A DNA stretch of 64,000 bases, taken from assembly GCA_023150915.1 (NCBI GenBank), contig JAKLKA010000033.1, forward strand, positions 29,043-93,042. Reading direction: 5' to 3'. The position numbers were made by a program, and so were the translations under genes. Source of the stretch: Polyangiaceae bacterium (GTDB lineage: Bacteria > Myxococcota_A > Polyangia > Polyangiales > Polyangiaceae). The notes under the pieces are model-generated. The model saw only the letters and a program-made list of their open reading frames with translations, was not told the DNA's origin and searched no databases. Below are positions 1 through 8,909 of the stretch, piece after piece (position 1 is the stretch's first letter; each line of letters starts with the position of its first letter).

Positions 1-1485
1 GGTTCCCGCGGACCCGGGCGTCGCCTTCTGGATCGGCACCTGCATGGCCGGCAGCTGGTAGGTGAAGTTGGCGTCGTTGGGGCAGACCGGCACGCACTTG
101 TCGCAGGTCAGGCAGTCGAACAGCACCAGGTGCGAGCCGACCTTCTTCGGCGGCTTGTCGGTCGCGGCGCGGGTGTAGCGCGGATCGCTCAGGAGCGACT
201 CGACGTAGGTGGCCGTGTTCGCCAGCTTCGCCTGGGACAGATCCGCCTGCCCCGCCGTCCGCAGCACGAACGCTTCGATGCTCGCCGCACCCACCGCGTC
301 CATGCGCCGCCCCAGCTCGCGAAAGTACGCTTCCATCCGGGCGTAGCCGCCGGTGCGGAGCAAGTCGGTGCAGACCGTGACCGGAACCAGGCCCAGCGCC
401 ACCGCGTCGGGGAAGTTCTTGGCGTCGATCCCCGCCGAGAACGAGATGGGAAAGCGATCGCCGAAGGTGTCGCGGAAGCGCCGCACCAGGCTCATGGCCA
501 GGACGTGGAGCGGCTGCCCGGACAGGTACATCACCTTCTCCGAGGGCGGGAAGAAGCTGCGCTGGTTCTGGACGATCAGCGTGTTGCTGAACTTCACTCC
601 GAAGCCGCGCCCCAGCGCCTTGGCCTTGTCGCCCAGGCGCCCGACGAAGCCCACGGCCTGCTCCCAGCTCGCGTCCTTGTCGAAGGCCTCGTCCGGCACG
701 CGGTCCGCGTAACCGAGCACGTCGTTCAAGAGGCGCCGCACCTCGCCCTTGCCGAGCAGCGTCGGGTTCAGCTTCACGATGGTGTGCAGCCCCTGGCTCT
801 CCAGCAGAAACTCCGAGATGCGCTCGATCTCGTCCGGGGGGCAGCCGTGGAAGGTCGAGAGGGTGAGCGTGTCCGAGATGCGCGTGCGGAAGTCGAGCTC
901 GCGATACCGGGCGAACGCCGGCGGGATCTGACGGCGCAGGCGTTCGACCACCGCCGAGGCATCCAGCATGCCGTGCAAGAAGGCCTGCACGCGCTCGCTC
1001 TGGATGCCCGCCAGGTCGTAGCCCACGCTCATGTCGAACACCACGCGCTCGAATCCCGGCAAGAGCTCGAGCCTGCCGCTGGCGATCAGGATCTCGATGA
1101 GCATCGAGGCCTTGACGTATTCCTCGAGCGACTGCTCGAGTGTCAGCTCTTGCGACCACTCGACGTTGTAACCGATGGTCTGGGCGTCGATGCACGGCCG
1201 CGGGATCTCGAGGCGGTCCATGATCTGCACCGTCTTCAGCTCGAAGATGCGCCCGCCGCCCAGGAACGACAGCACGATGTTCTGCGCCAGCTGCGAGTGG
1301 GGGCCGGCGGCGGGGCCCAGCGGGGTCGAAGCGGCATGGCCGTGGAAGTCGACGGACAGATCCTTGCCGGGCAGGCCCCGCACGATCTTCTTCGCCGGCA
1401 GGTGGAAGAGGGCCTGCTCCCGCTCGAGCTCGGCGAAGGCGCGGGTGATGAGCCGCGCGAACGGATACGGGACCAGCTCGGCCAT
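1..1485 (-). CDS. ygfK: YgfK-like putative selenate reductase / glutamate synthase-related Fe-S oxidoreductase (partial, C-terminus beyond left edge)
   Basis: Reverse-strand frame reads MAELVPYPFARLITRAFAELEREQALFHLPAKK...GPAAGPHSQLAQNIVLSFLGGGRIFELKTVQIMDRLEIPRPCIDAQTIGYNVEWSQELT...FDCLTCDKCVPVCPNDANF; GPAAGPHxQLAQNIV and ELKTVQI.DRLE..RPCIDA match recalled YgfK. Absent from the ORF track because it runs off the edge. Confidence 0.75.
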   Translation of the reverse strand, partial: MAELVPYPFARLITRAFAELEREQALFHLPAKKIVRGLPGKDLSVDFHGHAASTPLGPAAGPHSQLAQNIVLSFLGGGRIFELKTVQIMDRLEIPRPCIDAQTIGYNVEWSQELTLEQSLEEYVKASMLIEILIASGRLELLPGFERVVFDMSVGYDLAGIQSERVQAFLHGMLDASAVVERLRRQIPPAFARYRELDFRTRISDTLTLSTFHGCPPDEIERISEFLLESQGLHTIVKLNPTLLGKGEVRRLLNDVLGYADRVPDEAFDKDASWEQAVGFVGRLGDKAKALGRGFGVKFSNTLIVQNQRSFFPPSEKVMYLSGQPLHVLAMSLVRRFRDTFGDRFPISFSAGIDAKNFPDAVALGLVPVTVCTDLLRTGGYARMEAYFRELGRRMDAVGAASIEAFVLRTAGQADLSQAKLANTATYVESLLSDPRYTRAATDKPPKKVGSHLVLFDCLTCDKCVPVCPNDANFTYQLPAMQVPIQKATPGSAGT

Positions 1486-1505
1486 GTGGCGGCCATGATA
1501 TCCGC

Positions 1506-2525
1506 TCAGGCGCGCGCGCGGAACTTGGCGATCAGCTCTTCCGAGGCGGTGTACGGGTCGGTCTCGAGCCGCGCCACGGCCTGGGCGGCCGCCTCGATCT
1601 CGGCGCCGAGCTCGGCCGCGGCTTCCTCTGCCAGCGCGTCGCGCAAGAAGGTGAGCATCTGCAAATGCAGGCGCTCGGTGCGGCGCGCCCGCCCGGCCTC
1701 GCTCTTTTGCCAGGCAGAGTGCTCGCGCAGCCTTCCTTCCAGCTCCTCGATTCCCTGTCCGCGCGTCGCGCTGGTCTTCACGACCGCCGGCGTCCAGCCC
1801 GAGCCGCGGGCCCCGGCTTCGGCATGAGCGCCCACGGTGACCGCGCTGTGACCGCGCCCCTTCGCCGCCGCCACCGAATAGATGTCGCCGCTCAGCGCCA
1901 GCATCACCTCGAGATCGCGCACCGTGGCGTCGGCGCCGTCGCGGTCGGCTTTGTTGACGGCGAACACGTCCGCGCACTCCAAGATCCCCGCCTTGATGGC
2001 CTGCACGTCGTCGCCCAACCCAGGCGCCATGACCACCAGCGTGGTGTGCGCCATGCGGGTGACCTCGAGCTCGTCTTGCCCCACGCCCACCGTCTCGACA
2101 ATCACCACCTGGGCGCCCCAGGCGTCCAGGATGCGACTGATGTCGCTGGTCGAGCGTGAGAGGCCGCCCAGGGCACCGCGCGTCGCCACCGAGCGAATGA
2201 AGACGTCGGGATCTTCGAAGTGGCGTTGCATGCGGATGCGGTCGCCCAGGATGGCGCCGCCCGTGAACGGGCTGGTCGGGTCCACCGCCACCACGCCCAC
2301 GCGGCCGCCCGCGGCGCGGAATCGCCCGATCAGCTGATCGGTGAGCGTGCTCTTGCCTGCGCCCGGGGTCCCGGTCACGCCAATCACCCAGGCCCCGCGG
2401 CTGTGCGGATACAGCTCCTTCATCAGCTCGCGATGACCGGGCAGGCGATCATCGACGGCGCGGCACGCGCGCGCGGCGGCCCGGGTTTCCCCGGAGAGGA
2501 CCCGCGCGGCGAGCTCGCTCGACAT
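1506..2525 (-). CDS. meaB: MeaB/ArgK family GTPase (copy 1)
   Basis: GVTGTPGAGKSTLTDQLIGRFR...GRVGVVAVDPTSPFTGGAILGDRIRMQRH...VIVETVGVGQDE...VNKADRDGA. Confidence 0.93.
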   Translation of the reverse strand: MSSELAARVLSGETRAAARACRAVDDRLPGHRELMKELYPHSRGAWVIGVTGTPGAGKSTLTDQLIGRFRAAGGRVGVVAVDPTSPFTGGAILGDRIRMQRHFEDPDVFIRSVATRGALGGLSRSTSDISRILDAWGAQVVIVETVGVGQDELEVTRMAHTTLVVMAPGLGDDVQAIKAGILECADVFAVNKADRDGADATVRDLEVMLALSGDIYSVAAAKGRGHSAVTVGAHAEAGARGSGWTPAVVKTSATRGQGIEELEGRLREHSAWQKSEAGRARRTERLHLQMLTFLRDALAEEAAAELGAEIEAAAQAVARLETDPYTASEELIAKFRARA

Positions 2526-2534
2526 CCTGGCCCC

Positions 2535-3893
2535 TCACGCTCGCTCGCGCTTGCGCTGTTCCATGATGCGCTCGACGGTGCGGGTGGTCATGCGGCCCTC
2601 GCGTACCTCGGGATCGGCCAGAAGGCGCTTGTGAAAGTCGATGTTGGTCCGGATCCCACCGATGATGAACTCGTCGAGCGCGCGGTCCATGCGCACGATG
2701 GCCTGCTCCCGGGTCGGGGCGTGCACGATCACCTTGGCCAAGAGCGAGTCGTAGTGCTGCGGCACGGTCCACCCGCCGTAGATGCCCGAGTCGACCCGCA
2801 CGCCGCCACCGCCCGGCGGGTGGTACTCGGTGATGAGCCCCGGCCAAGGCGCGAAGGTCTCCGGGTCCTCGGCCATGATTCGGCACTCGAGCGCGTGCCC
2901 GCGGAACTTCCACGGGCGGGTGTCGGGGAGCTCCAGCTTCTCGCCGGCGGCCACGCGCAGCTGCTCGACCACCAGATCGACGCCGGTCACCAGCTCGGTC
3001 ACCGGGTGCTCGACCTGCACGCGGGTGTTCATCTCCATGAAGTAGAGGCTCTTGTCCTCGTCCATCAAGAACTCGAGCGTGCCCAGGCTGGTGTAGCCGG
3101 TCTCGCGAATGGCCTTGCGGATGCGCTCGCCCATCTCCGAGCGCAGCTTCTCGCTCATGGCCCGGCTGGGGGACTCTTCCACCAGCTTCTGGTTTCGGCG
3201 CTGCAGCGAGCACTCGCGCTCGCCCATCGTCCAGACCTGGCCGTGGTCGTCGGCCAGGGCCTGAAACTCGATGTGACGCGGCCGCTCGACGAAGCGCTCC
3301 AGGTAGAGCTCGGGGTTCTTGAAGCTGGCCATGGCCTCGGCCGTGCAGCTCTCGAACGCGCGCCGGACCTCGGAAAGCTTGCGCACGATGCGCATTCCGC
3401 GCCCGCCGCCGCCGCCCCGGGCCTTCATCATCACCGGCAGCCCCACCCGCTTGGCCTCGCTCTCGGCGTGGCTGGCGCTGGTCAGCGCTTCGCTACCCGG
3501 CAAGAGCGGCAGCCCGAACTTGCGGGCGGCTTCGCGCCCGGTGAGCTTGTCACCCCACTGCTTCATCGCCTCGGGCCTGGGTCCGATGAAGGTCAGGCCG
3601 CAGCGCGCCACGATCTGCGCGAACTCGGAGTTCTCGGAGAGGAAGCCATAGCCGGGGTGGATGGCGTCGGCGCCGGTGATCTCGGCGGCGCTGATGATGG
3701 CAGGAACGTTGAGATAGCTCTGGGCGGCCGGCGCCGGACCGATGCACACCGCTTCGTCGGCGAAGCGCACGTGGAGCGCCTTCGAGTCGACCTCGGAGTG
3801 CACCGCCACGGTCCTGACGTCGAGCTCGCGGCACGCGCGAATCACGCGCATCGCGATCTCGCCGCGGTTGGCGATGAGGACCTTGCGGAACAT
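2535..3893 (-). CDS. accC: Biotin carboxylase subunit of acyl-/acetyl-CoA carboxylase
   Basis: MFRKVLIANRGEIAMRVIRACRELD...GGGGRGMRIV...EMNTRVQVEHPVTELVTGVDLV. Confidence 0.95.
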   Translation of the reverse strand: MFRKVLIANRGEIAMRVIRACRELDVRTVAVHSEVDSKALHVRFADEAVCIGPAPAAQSYLNVPAIISAAEITGADAIHPGYGFLSENSEFAQIVARCGLTFIGPRPEAMKQWGDKLTGREAARKFGLPLLPGSEALTSASHAESEAKRVGLPVMMKARGGGGGRGMRIVRKLSEVRRAFESCTAEAMASFKNPELYLERFVERPRHIEFQALADDHGQVWTMGERECSLQRRNQKLVEESPSRAMSEKLRSEMGERIRKAIRETGYTSLGTLEFLMDEDKSLYFMEMNTRVQVEHPVTELVTGVDLVVEQLRVAAGEKLELPDTRPWKFRGHALECRIMAEDPETFAPWPGLITEYHPPGGGGVRVDSGIYGGWTVPQHYDSLLAKVIVHAPTREQAIVRMDRALDEFIIGGIRTNIDFHKRLLADPEVREGRMTTRTVERIMEQRKRERA

Positions 3894-3896
3894 GGC

Positions 3897-4346
3897 TCAG
3901 CTCTTCTTCAGCTTGAAGAGCTTCTGTCCGAACTCCACGCTCTGACCGTTCTCGACCAGAACCTCGAGGATGGTCCCGGGGAACTCGGCCTCGATTTCGT
4001 TCATCAGCTTCATCGCCTCGACGATGCACAGCGTCTGGCCCTTCTTGACCGCGCCGCCGGCCTCGACGAACGGGTCGGCGTCGGGCGCGGGCGCGCGGTA
4101 GAACGTGCCGACGAACGGCGAGGTGATGAACACCACGCTCGGGTCGCCCTTTTCCTCTTTCGCCGCGGCGTGCGCCGGGGCGGCGGCCACGGTGACTTGT
4201 GGCGCATGCACCGCGCTGACGATCGGGGCGCCGCGCGCCATCGAGACGCGCACGCGCACCTTCTCGTCTTCGTACTCGAACTCGGAAGCGCCGCCGTCTT
4301 CGAGCGTCTTGAGCAGGTTCTTGATCTGCTTCAGCGGGAGGTCCAT
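3897..4346 (-). CDS. accB: Biotin carboxyl carrier protein
   Basis: C-terminal [56 protein letters not shown] (EAMKLMN biotinylation motif). Confidence 0.95.
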   Translation of the reverse strand: MDLPLKQIKNLLKTLEDGGASEFEYEDEKVRVRVSMARGAPIVSAVHAPQVTVAAAPAHAAAKEEKGDPSVVFITSPFVGTFYRAPAPDADPFVEAGGAVKKGQTLCIVEAMKLMNEIEAEFPGTILEVLVENGQSVEFGQKLFKLKKS

Positions 4347-4461
4347 CGCGCGCGACGCTACTCCGAGAGCAAGAACCGCGTAAAGCGCGTCATTTGCTGG
4401 TCACTCCGCGAAGCGCCTTTCGCGCCGCCCCTTCGGGCGTGACGCCGTGCGGCGCCCCGAC

Positions 4462-5004
4462 TCAGCGCGGCGCGCGCAGCCGATCGACCAGGCCGCGGAG
4501 CGCCAGCAGGTAAGAGTCCGCTCCGAAGCCGCACACCCGGCCGACACAGGCGGGGGCCACGCACGACTTGTGCCGGAACGGCTCCCGCGCTTCGGGGTTC
4601 GTCAGGTGGACTTCGACGGCCGGTTGCGCTGCGCCGGCCAGCGAGTCGTAGAGCGCGTAGGACGTGTGCGTGAGGGCGCCCGGGTTGATCACGATCCCCG
4701 AAACGCCGTCGTCGTCGGCCGAGTTGATCCAGTCGATCAGCTGGCCTTCGTGGTTGCTCTGGCGGCAGATCAGCTGAACGCCCAGCTCGCGCGCCGCCGC
4801 CGACAGCCGCTCGTGGATCTGCGCCAGCGTGGTGGTGCCATAGACCTCGGGCTGGCGACGGCCCAACCGATCGAGGTTGGGCCCGCTCAGCACCAAGATG
4901 CGCTCGACCCGAGCGCCCAGCTTGCGGCGGCGAGGTGGCACGCGCGGCGCGGGCGAACGCCGCCCCTTGACCGCTGGTGCTCCTCGACGCGAGCGCGTCG
5001 TCAT
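4462..5004 (-). CDS. aroQ: Type II 3-dehydroquinate dehydratase
   Basis: ILVLSGPNLDRLGRRQPEVYGTTTLAQI...QSNHEGQLIDWIN...GIVINPGALTHTSYALYDSLA; start set at internal ATG (5004), not the long ORF start. Confidence 0.93.
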   Translation of the reverse strand: MTTRSRRGAPAVKGRRSPAPRVPPRRRKLGARVERILVLSGPNLDRLGRRQPEVYGTTTLAQIHERLSAAARELGVQLICRQSNHEGQLIDWINSADDDGVSGIVINPGALTHTSYALYDSLAGAAQPAVEVHLTNPEAREPFRHKSCVAPACVGRVCGFGADSYLLALRGLVDRLRAPR

Positions 5005-5009
5005 GCCGC

Positions 5010-5369
5010 TCAGCCCAGCTCTTCGACCAACTTGGGCGCCGCCACTCGCAGCAAGAAGCGGCCCTTGCCGAGGTTTCCGTCGGGCGACATGGTGATCGCG
5101 ACGAAATAGTTCTCGTTGAGCACGCGGATCAGCGTGACCATCTTCGCGCTCTTGAAGGCCACCTCGCGTGTGTCGCCCGCGTCGAGCATCTCGGAGGCGC
5201 GCTGGATGGCCTTGACCACCACGCTCACCTCGGCCCCCACGGTCTCGATGTCGAACGGCGAGTCGCCCTTGGCATAGCTCTCGAGCGGAATGCCTTCGAA
5301 GTCCATCAGAAGGCCGGCCATGCCGCCCTCCACCCCGTCGACCATGCCCTGCAAGGCCTGCTTGAACAT
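5010..5369 (-). CDS. Roadblock/LC7 domain protein (MglB-like)
   Basis: MFKQALQGMVDGVEGGMAGLLMDFEGIPLESYAKGDSPFDIETVGAEVSVVVKAIQRASEML...NENYFVAITMSPDGNLGKGRFLLRVAAPKL. Confidence 0.75.
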   Translation of the reverse strand: MFKQALQGMVDGVEGGMAGLLMDFEGIPLESYAKGDSPFDIETVGAEVSVVVKAIQRASEMLDAGDTREVAFKSAKMVTLIRVLNENYFVAITMSPDGNLGKGRFLLRVAAPKLVEELG

Positions 5370-5728
5370 GGGGCAAATCGTACTTTCTTTGGCCCCCGCG
5401 AGTGAATGTTTCTGCGGGGGCGGGGGGCCGACCCAAGGCCCAGGCCCGGCCCCGGCGGCGGGCCGAACAGCCGGCGGCCACCGGGCCGCGAGGCACAAAT
5501 CCCGGGATCTTTGAGGTCGGGTCCCCGTGCCGCCATGGGGCTTGCACCCTGACGCCGGCTGGGGGATGTCCACCAAGGAGATCTGCCCGCTGACCGTCCT
5601 TGACCCCCCCGATGGCGAGCGGCTACCTTCCCGTCCCTCTCGAGGCGTGTGGCTTCGAGTGTTGAACTTGCTCGCTCGATAGGTAGTCGAAGCCCATGCG
5701 TGCGCGAGCGGGGGATCCGCCCCGCACA

Positions 5729-7414
5729 ATGACACAGAAGGTCCTCGCCGGACGGGCCGACGATCCAGAGCTCAAGGGCGAACTGGTACGCGTGAAGGTC
5801 GACCAGGTCATCCTGGCGCGCGAACCGCAACGCGTCCTTGGCGAGGCTCTGAACGCCGGCATGAAGAAGTGCGCGGTCGAGGTCGCGGTGGCGTACGACA
5901 CGCGCTGCGTGACCACCGACGGCGCCGAGACCGCCGGCGATCGCGTGATGCGCGCCGCGCTGGGCACCGGCCTCTTGCTGTCGCGCCCGGGCATCGGGTT
6001 CCCGGCGCCGGTGCACCTGGAACGCTTCGGCAGCCCCGCACGCCTTGCCCTGACCGACGAGCCGCGGCTCGCAGCCGTGGGCGGCGCGGGCATGCTCACC
6101 TTGGTGGCAGCTCCGTCGCAGCTCGCCGAGGCGCTGGCCACCGGCGCGATCTGGCTGCGGCCCCCGCGCAGCGTGCAGGTCCTCTTGTCGGGAAGGATTC
6201 GCCCGTTCGTGTGCGTGCGTGACGTCGCGCTCGAGCTGGTGCGCCGCGGCCTCGGCGACACCATCCAGCGGGTCGATCGCGAGCACCAGGCGCCGGTGGT
6301 CGTCGAGTTCGCCGGGCCAAGCGCGCGCCTTTTGTCGGTCCCCGACCGCGCGGTGCTCGCCGCGCTGGGTCCGCACCTGGGTGCGACGGCGGCGGTGTTC
6401 GTCAGCGACGAGAAGACGGAGGTCTACCTGCGCGACCAGCGGCGGTCGAAGGCCCATCGCAGCCTGGTGCCCGATCCCGGTGCCCCCTGCGACGACGTGA
6501 TCAGCGTCGACCTTTCGGCCGTGGATCCGCTGGCCGGCGCGTCGCTGCGCGACCTCTTGGCTGCCGCCGCCCTGCTCAAGAGCAAGCGCGTGCCGCCTCG
6601 TCTGGACCTTCTGATCGCGCCCCCATCGCGACAAGCGCTCGAGGTCCTGGCGCACTCGGGCGCGCTGGTCGACCTGATCGCCACCGGCGCGCGCTTGATC
6701 GAGCCCGACCAGCGCCTGGTGACGGGTGAGCTCTACCCGCCGCCGGCGGGGGGCGTGTCACTGCGAACCTGCGATCCCGAACCCAGCGCACCGCTGGACC
6801 GGCGCTTCGTGGTCGCCTCTGCCGAGACCATTGCGTACGCAGTGGCATCGGGCACGGTGGGCGATCCGCGCTCGTTCAAGCGCCCGGTGCGAGTCACGGT
6901 GCCGCGCACGCTGCCGACCGACGACGTGCTCATCGTCCGGAAGGCCAAGGCGAAGGGCAAGGCCGACGGCGATGGTGGCAAGGCTGGCGCATCCACGGTG
7001 CCGCCGCCCGTCGGTTGGAGTGGCCCGATCACGCTGGCGGTGATCAAAGAGCGCGCCCTGCCCACGGGCCCGAGCGCCATGCTGCTGTCGAGCCTGGACG
7101 CCGTCCGCTGGGCAGCGCGCCACGCCTCCGAGCTCGGTGCGCTTCGCGCCGTCGTCGCCGAGCACATTCCCGCGGGCATCGTGCCGCTGTTCGCCGCGCT
7201 GGGCATCGCCGCCCTGACCACCGACCAGGCCACCCTGAAGAAGCTGGCTCAAGAGCCCAGCCTGCAGCTCCCGGGCCCGGGCGGCACCGAGGTCACCGCC
7301 ACCGCGGGCGCGACCAAGGCCGAGCTGCGCTGGGCTGCTCTCGGCGCCGAGCGCGGCTGGACCGAGGCGGGCACGGCCCGGGGCTCGGCGACCGTCGCCA
7401 AACCCGGTCGTTGA
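5729..7414 (+). CDS. Aconitase/isopropylmalate dehydratase-fold protein lacking the Fe-S cysteine motifs (putative pseudoenzyme)
   Basis: MTQKVLAGRADDPELKGELVRVKVDQVILAREP (aconitase N-terminus), DVISVDLSAVDPLAG, DRRFVVASAETIAYAVASGTVGDP (cf. SPE.VAA.AI.G.I.DP), swivel-like C-terminus; no SCTNS or CGPC. Confidence 0.7.
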   Translation: MTQKVLAGRADDPELKGELVRVKVDQVILAREPQRVLGEALNAGMKKCAVEVAVAYDTRCVTTDGAETAGDRVMRAALGTGLLLSRPGIGFPAPVHLERFGSPARLALTDEPRLAAVGGAGMLTLVAAPSQLAEALATGAIWLRPPRSVQVLLSGRIRPFVCVRDVALELVRRGLGDTIQRVDREHQAPVVVEFAGPSARLLSVPDRAVLAALGPHLGATAAVFVSDEKTEVYLRDQRRSKAHRSLVPDPGAPCDDVISVDLSAVDPLAGASLRDLLAAAALLKSKRVPPRLDLLIAPPSRQALEVLAHSGALVDLIATGARLIEPDQRLVTGELYPPPAGGVSLRTCDPEPSAPLDRRFVVASAETIAYAVASGTVGDPRSFKRPVRVTVPRTLPTDDVLIVRKAKAKGKADGDGGKAGASTVPPPVGWSGPITLAVIKERALPTGPSAMLLSSLDAVRWAARHASELGALRAVVAEHIPAGIVPLFAALGIAALTTDQATLKKLAQEPSLQLPGPGGTEVTATAGATKAELRWAALGAERGWTEAGTARGSATVAKPGR

Positions 7415-7469
7415 TCGGCGCCCGCCAGCCGTCGACGCGGGCCACGCGCATGCTCTATGCTCGCCGGCC

Positions 7470-8276
7470 ATGCGATACCTGCAGGTGCTGGGGGTGGTGT
7501 GCGGGCTGACCGTCACGGGTCTTTGCCTGGCACAAGAAGCAACGCCGGCGGCTCCGGAACCGACCGGCACCGACGCGCCGAAGGGCGCCGAACCGAAGGC
7601 CGAGCCGAAGGCCGAGAAGCCGGCCGCCGCCGCTGCGAAGGAAGCGGCCGAGGCGGGCACGAGCGAACCGAAGGCGACCAGCGCGGCGCTGGACGAAGCC
7701 GAAGCCAAGGCCAAGAGCGACAGCGCCTACGGACACGGGCGACAGTTCGGCATCCGCGCCGGCCTGGTGGGCGGCTATCGCATGGTGTTCCGCTACGACC
7801 AGTCACCCTTCTGCAACGACTTCGATCAGGACAAGACGGTGAAGGACCAGCAGAAGTTCTGCGGCCACCCGTCGCCGCTGGCCGCCGAGGTCGCGGTCAG
7901 CTTCGCCCCCATCGACTCGATCGAGCCCTTTGCCTTCGGTCGGTTCGGCCTGCAGCCCGAGAAGAAGACCGACACCAAACCTGTGCTGATCTTCGGCGCG
8001 GGCCTCCGCGTCTACACGATGGCGGACTCGGCGTTCAAGATCTTCATCGAACCGGCGCTGGGCGTCGAGCTCGAGGGCGGGCGCGGCAGCGCCGATTGGA
8101 AGCTCAACGACCCGGAGTACAAGAAGGACGTGCTCTTCCACCTGGCGGCTGGCCCGCAGTACGACTTCGCCAAGATGGTCGGGCTGTACCTGGACGCCGG
8201 CATCACCACCGGCATCTTGCGAAGCATCCACTCGAACCTCGAGCTGCAGCTCGGCCTCCAGTTCCGAGCCCCGTGA
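7470..8276 (+). CDS. Outer-membrane beta-barrel-like protein with signal peptide and Ala/Glu/Pro-rich linker
   Basis: [22 protein letters not shown] signal peptide; alternating hydrophobic strands, e.g. [17 protein letters not shown]. Confidence 0.55.
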   Translation: MRYLQVLGVVCGLTVTGLCLAQEATPAAPEPTGTDAPKGAEPKAEPKAEKPAAAAAKEAAEAGTSEPKATSAALDEAEAKAKSDSAYGHGRQFGIRAGLVGGYRMVFRYDQSPFCNDFDQDKTVKDQQKFCGHPSPLAAEVAVSFAPIDSIEPFAFGRFGLQPEKKTDTKPVLIFGAGLRVYTMADSAFKIFIEPALGVELEGGRGSADWKLNDPEYKKDVLFHLAAGPQYDFAKMVGLYLDAGITTGILRSIHSNLELQLGLQFRAP

Positions 8277-8752
8277 TGTCGCCGCGACCGTTCCGCGTGC
8301 TGGGCGTGCAGCAGGTGGCCATCGGCGCCCGCGACAAGAGCGCGCTCAGGAAGCTCTGGCTCGACACGCTGGGCCTGCCGCTGGTGGCCGAGAAGCGCAT
8401 GGAGCGCGAGAACGTGGACGAGGACATCACCGCGGCGGGCGTCGGTCCGTTCCGCGTCGAGATCGATCTGATGCAGCCCATCGATCCCGAGAAGAAGCCG
8501 GCGGTGCACGAGGTGCCGCTGAACCACATCGGGCTGTGGATCGACGACCTGCCGAAGGCCGTGCAGTGGCTCTCGGCCCAAGGCGTTCGCTTCACCCCCG
8601 GCGGGATTCGCGCGGGCGCCGCAGGCCACGACATCTGCTTCATCCACCCCAAGGGCAACGCCGAGTCACCGCTTGGCGGCGAGGGGGTGTTGATCGAGCT
8701 GGTGCAGGCGCCGCCGGAAGTGATCGCGGCGTTCGACGCCATCGCGGGCTGA
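8276..8752 (+). CDS. VOC family protein, probable methylmalonyl-CoA epimerase
   Basis: [35 protein letters not shown]...[29 protein letters not shown]...[25 protein letters not shown]; start overlaps upstream stop (TGATG). Confidence 0.7.
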   Translation: MSPRPFRVLGVQQVAIGARDKSALRKLWLDTLGLPLVAEKRMERENVDEDITAAGVGPFRVEIDLMQPIDPEKKPAVHEVPLNHIGLWIDDLPKAVQWLSAQGVRFTPGGIRAGAAGHDICFIHPKGNAESPLGGEGVLIELVQAPPEVIAAFDAIAG

Positions 8753-8909
8753 CGCGGGACATCTGGCAAACGTTGCGCGCGAAGTCGTCCGGCGCGCCGG
8801 CGCGCGCAAACGCTGCGATGACGGCCATCAGCCGGCGTCTTGGAGCTCGATCGCTTCGCGCTCGCTACGAGCTAACCTGGGGGCTCTGCTCGCCGATCCG
8901 GAGGTCGCC

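Noticed and set aside
130-1827. 565-aa plus-strand ORF
   Set aside because: Antisense to the YgfK-like and MeaB genes; no recognisable domain
2220-4442. 740-aa plus-strand ORF
   Set aside because: Antisense to meaB/accC/accB, no domain
7457-8276. N-terminal half of ORF 7457-8752
   Set aside because: Wrong frame over the outer-membrane protein gene; only the part from 8276 (VOC protein) is real
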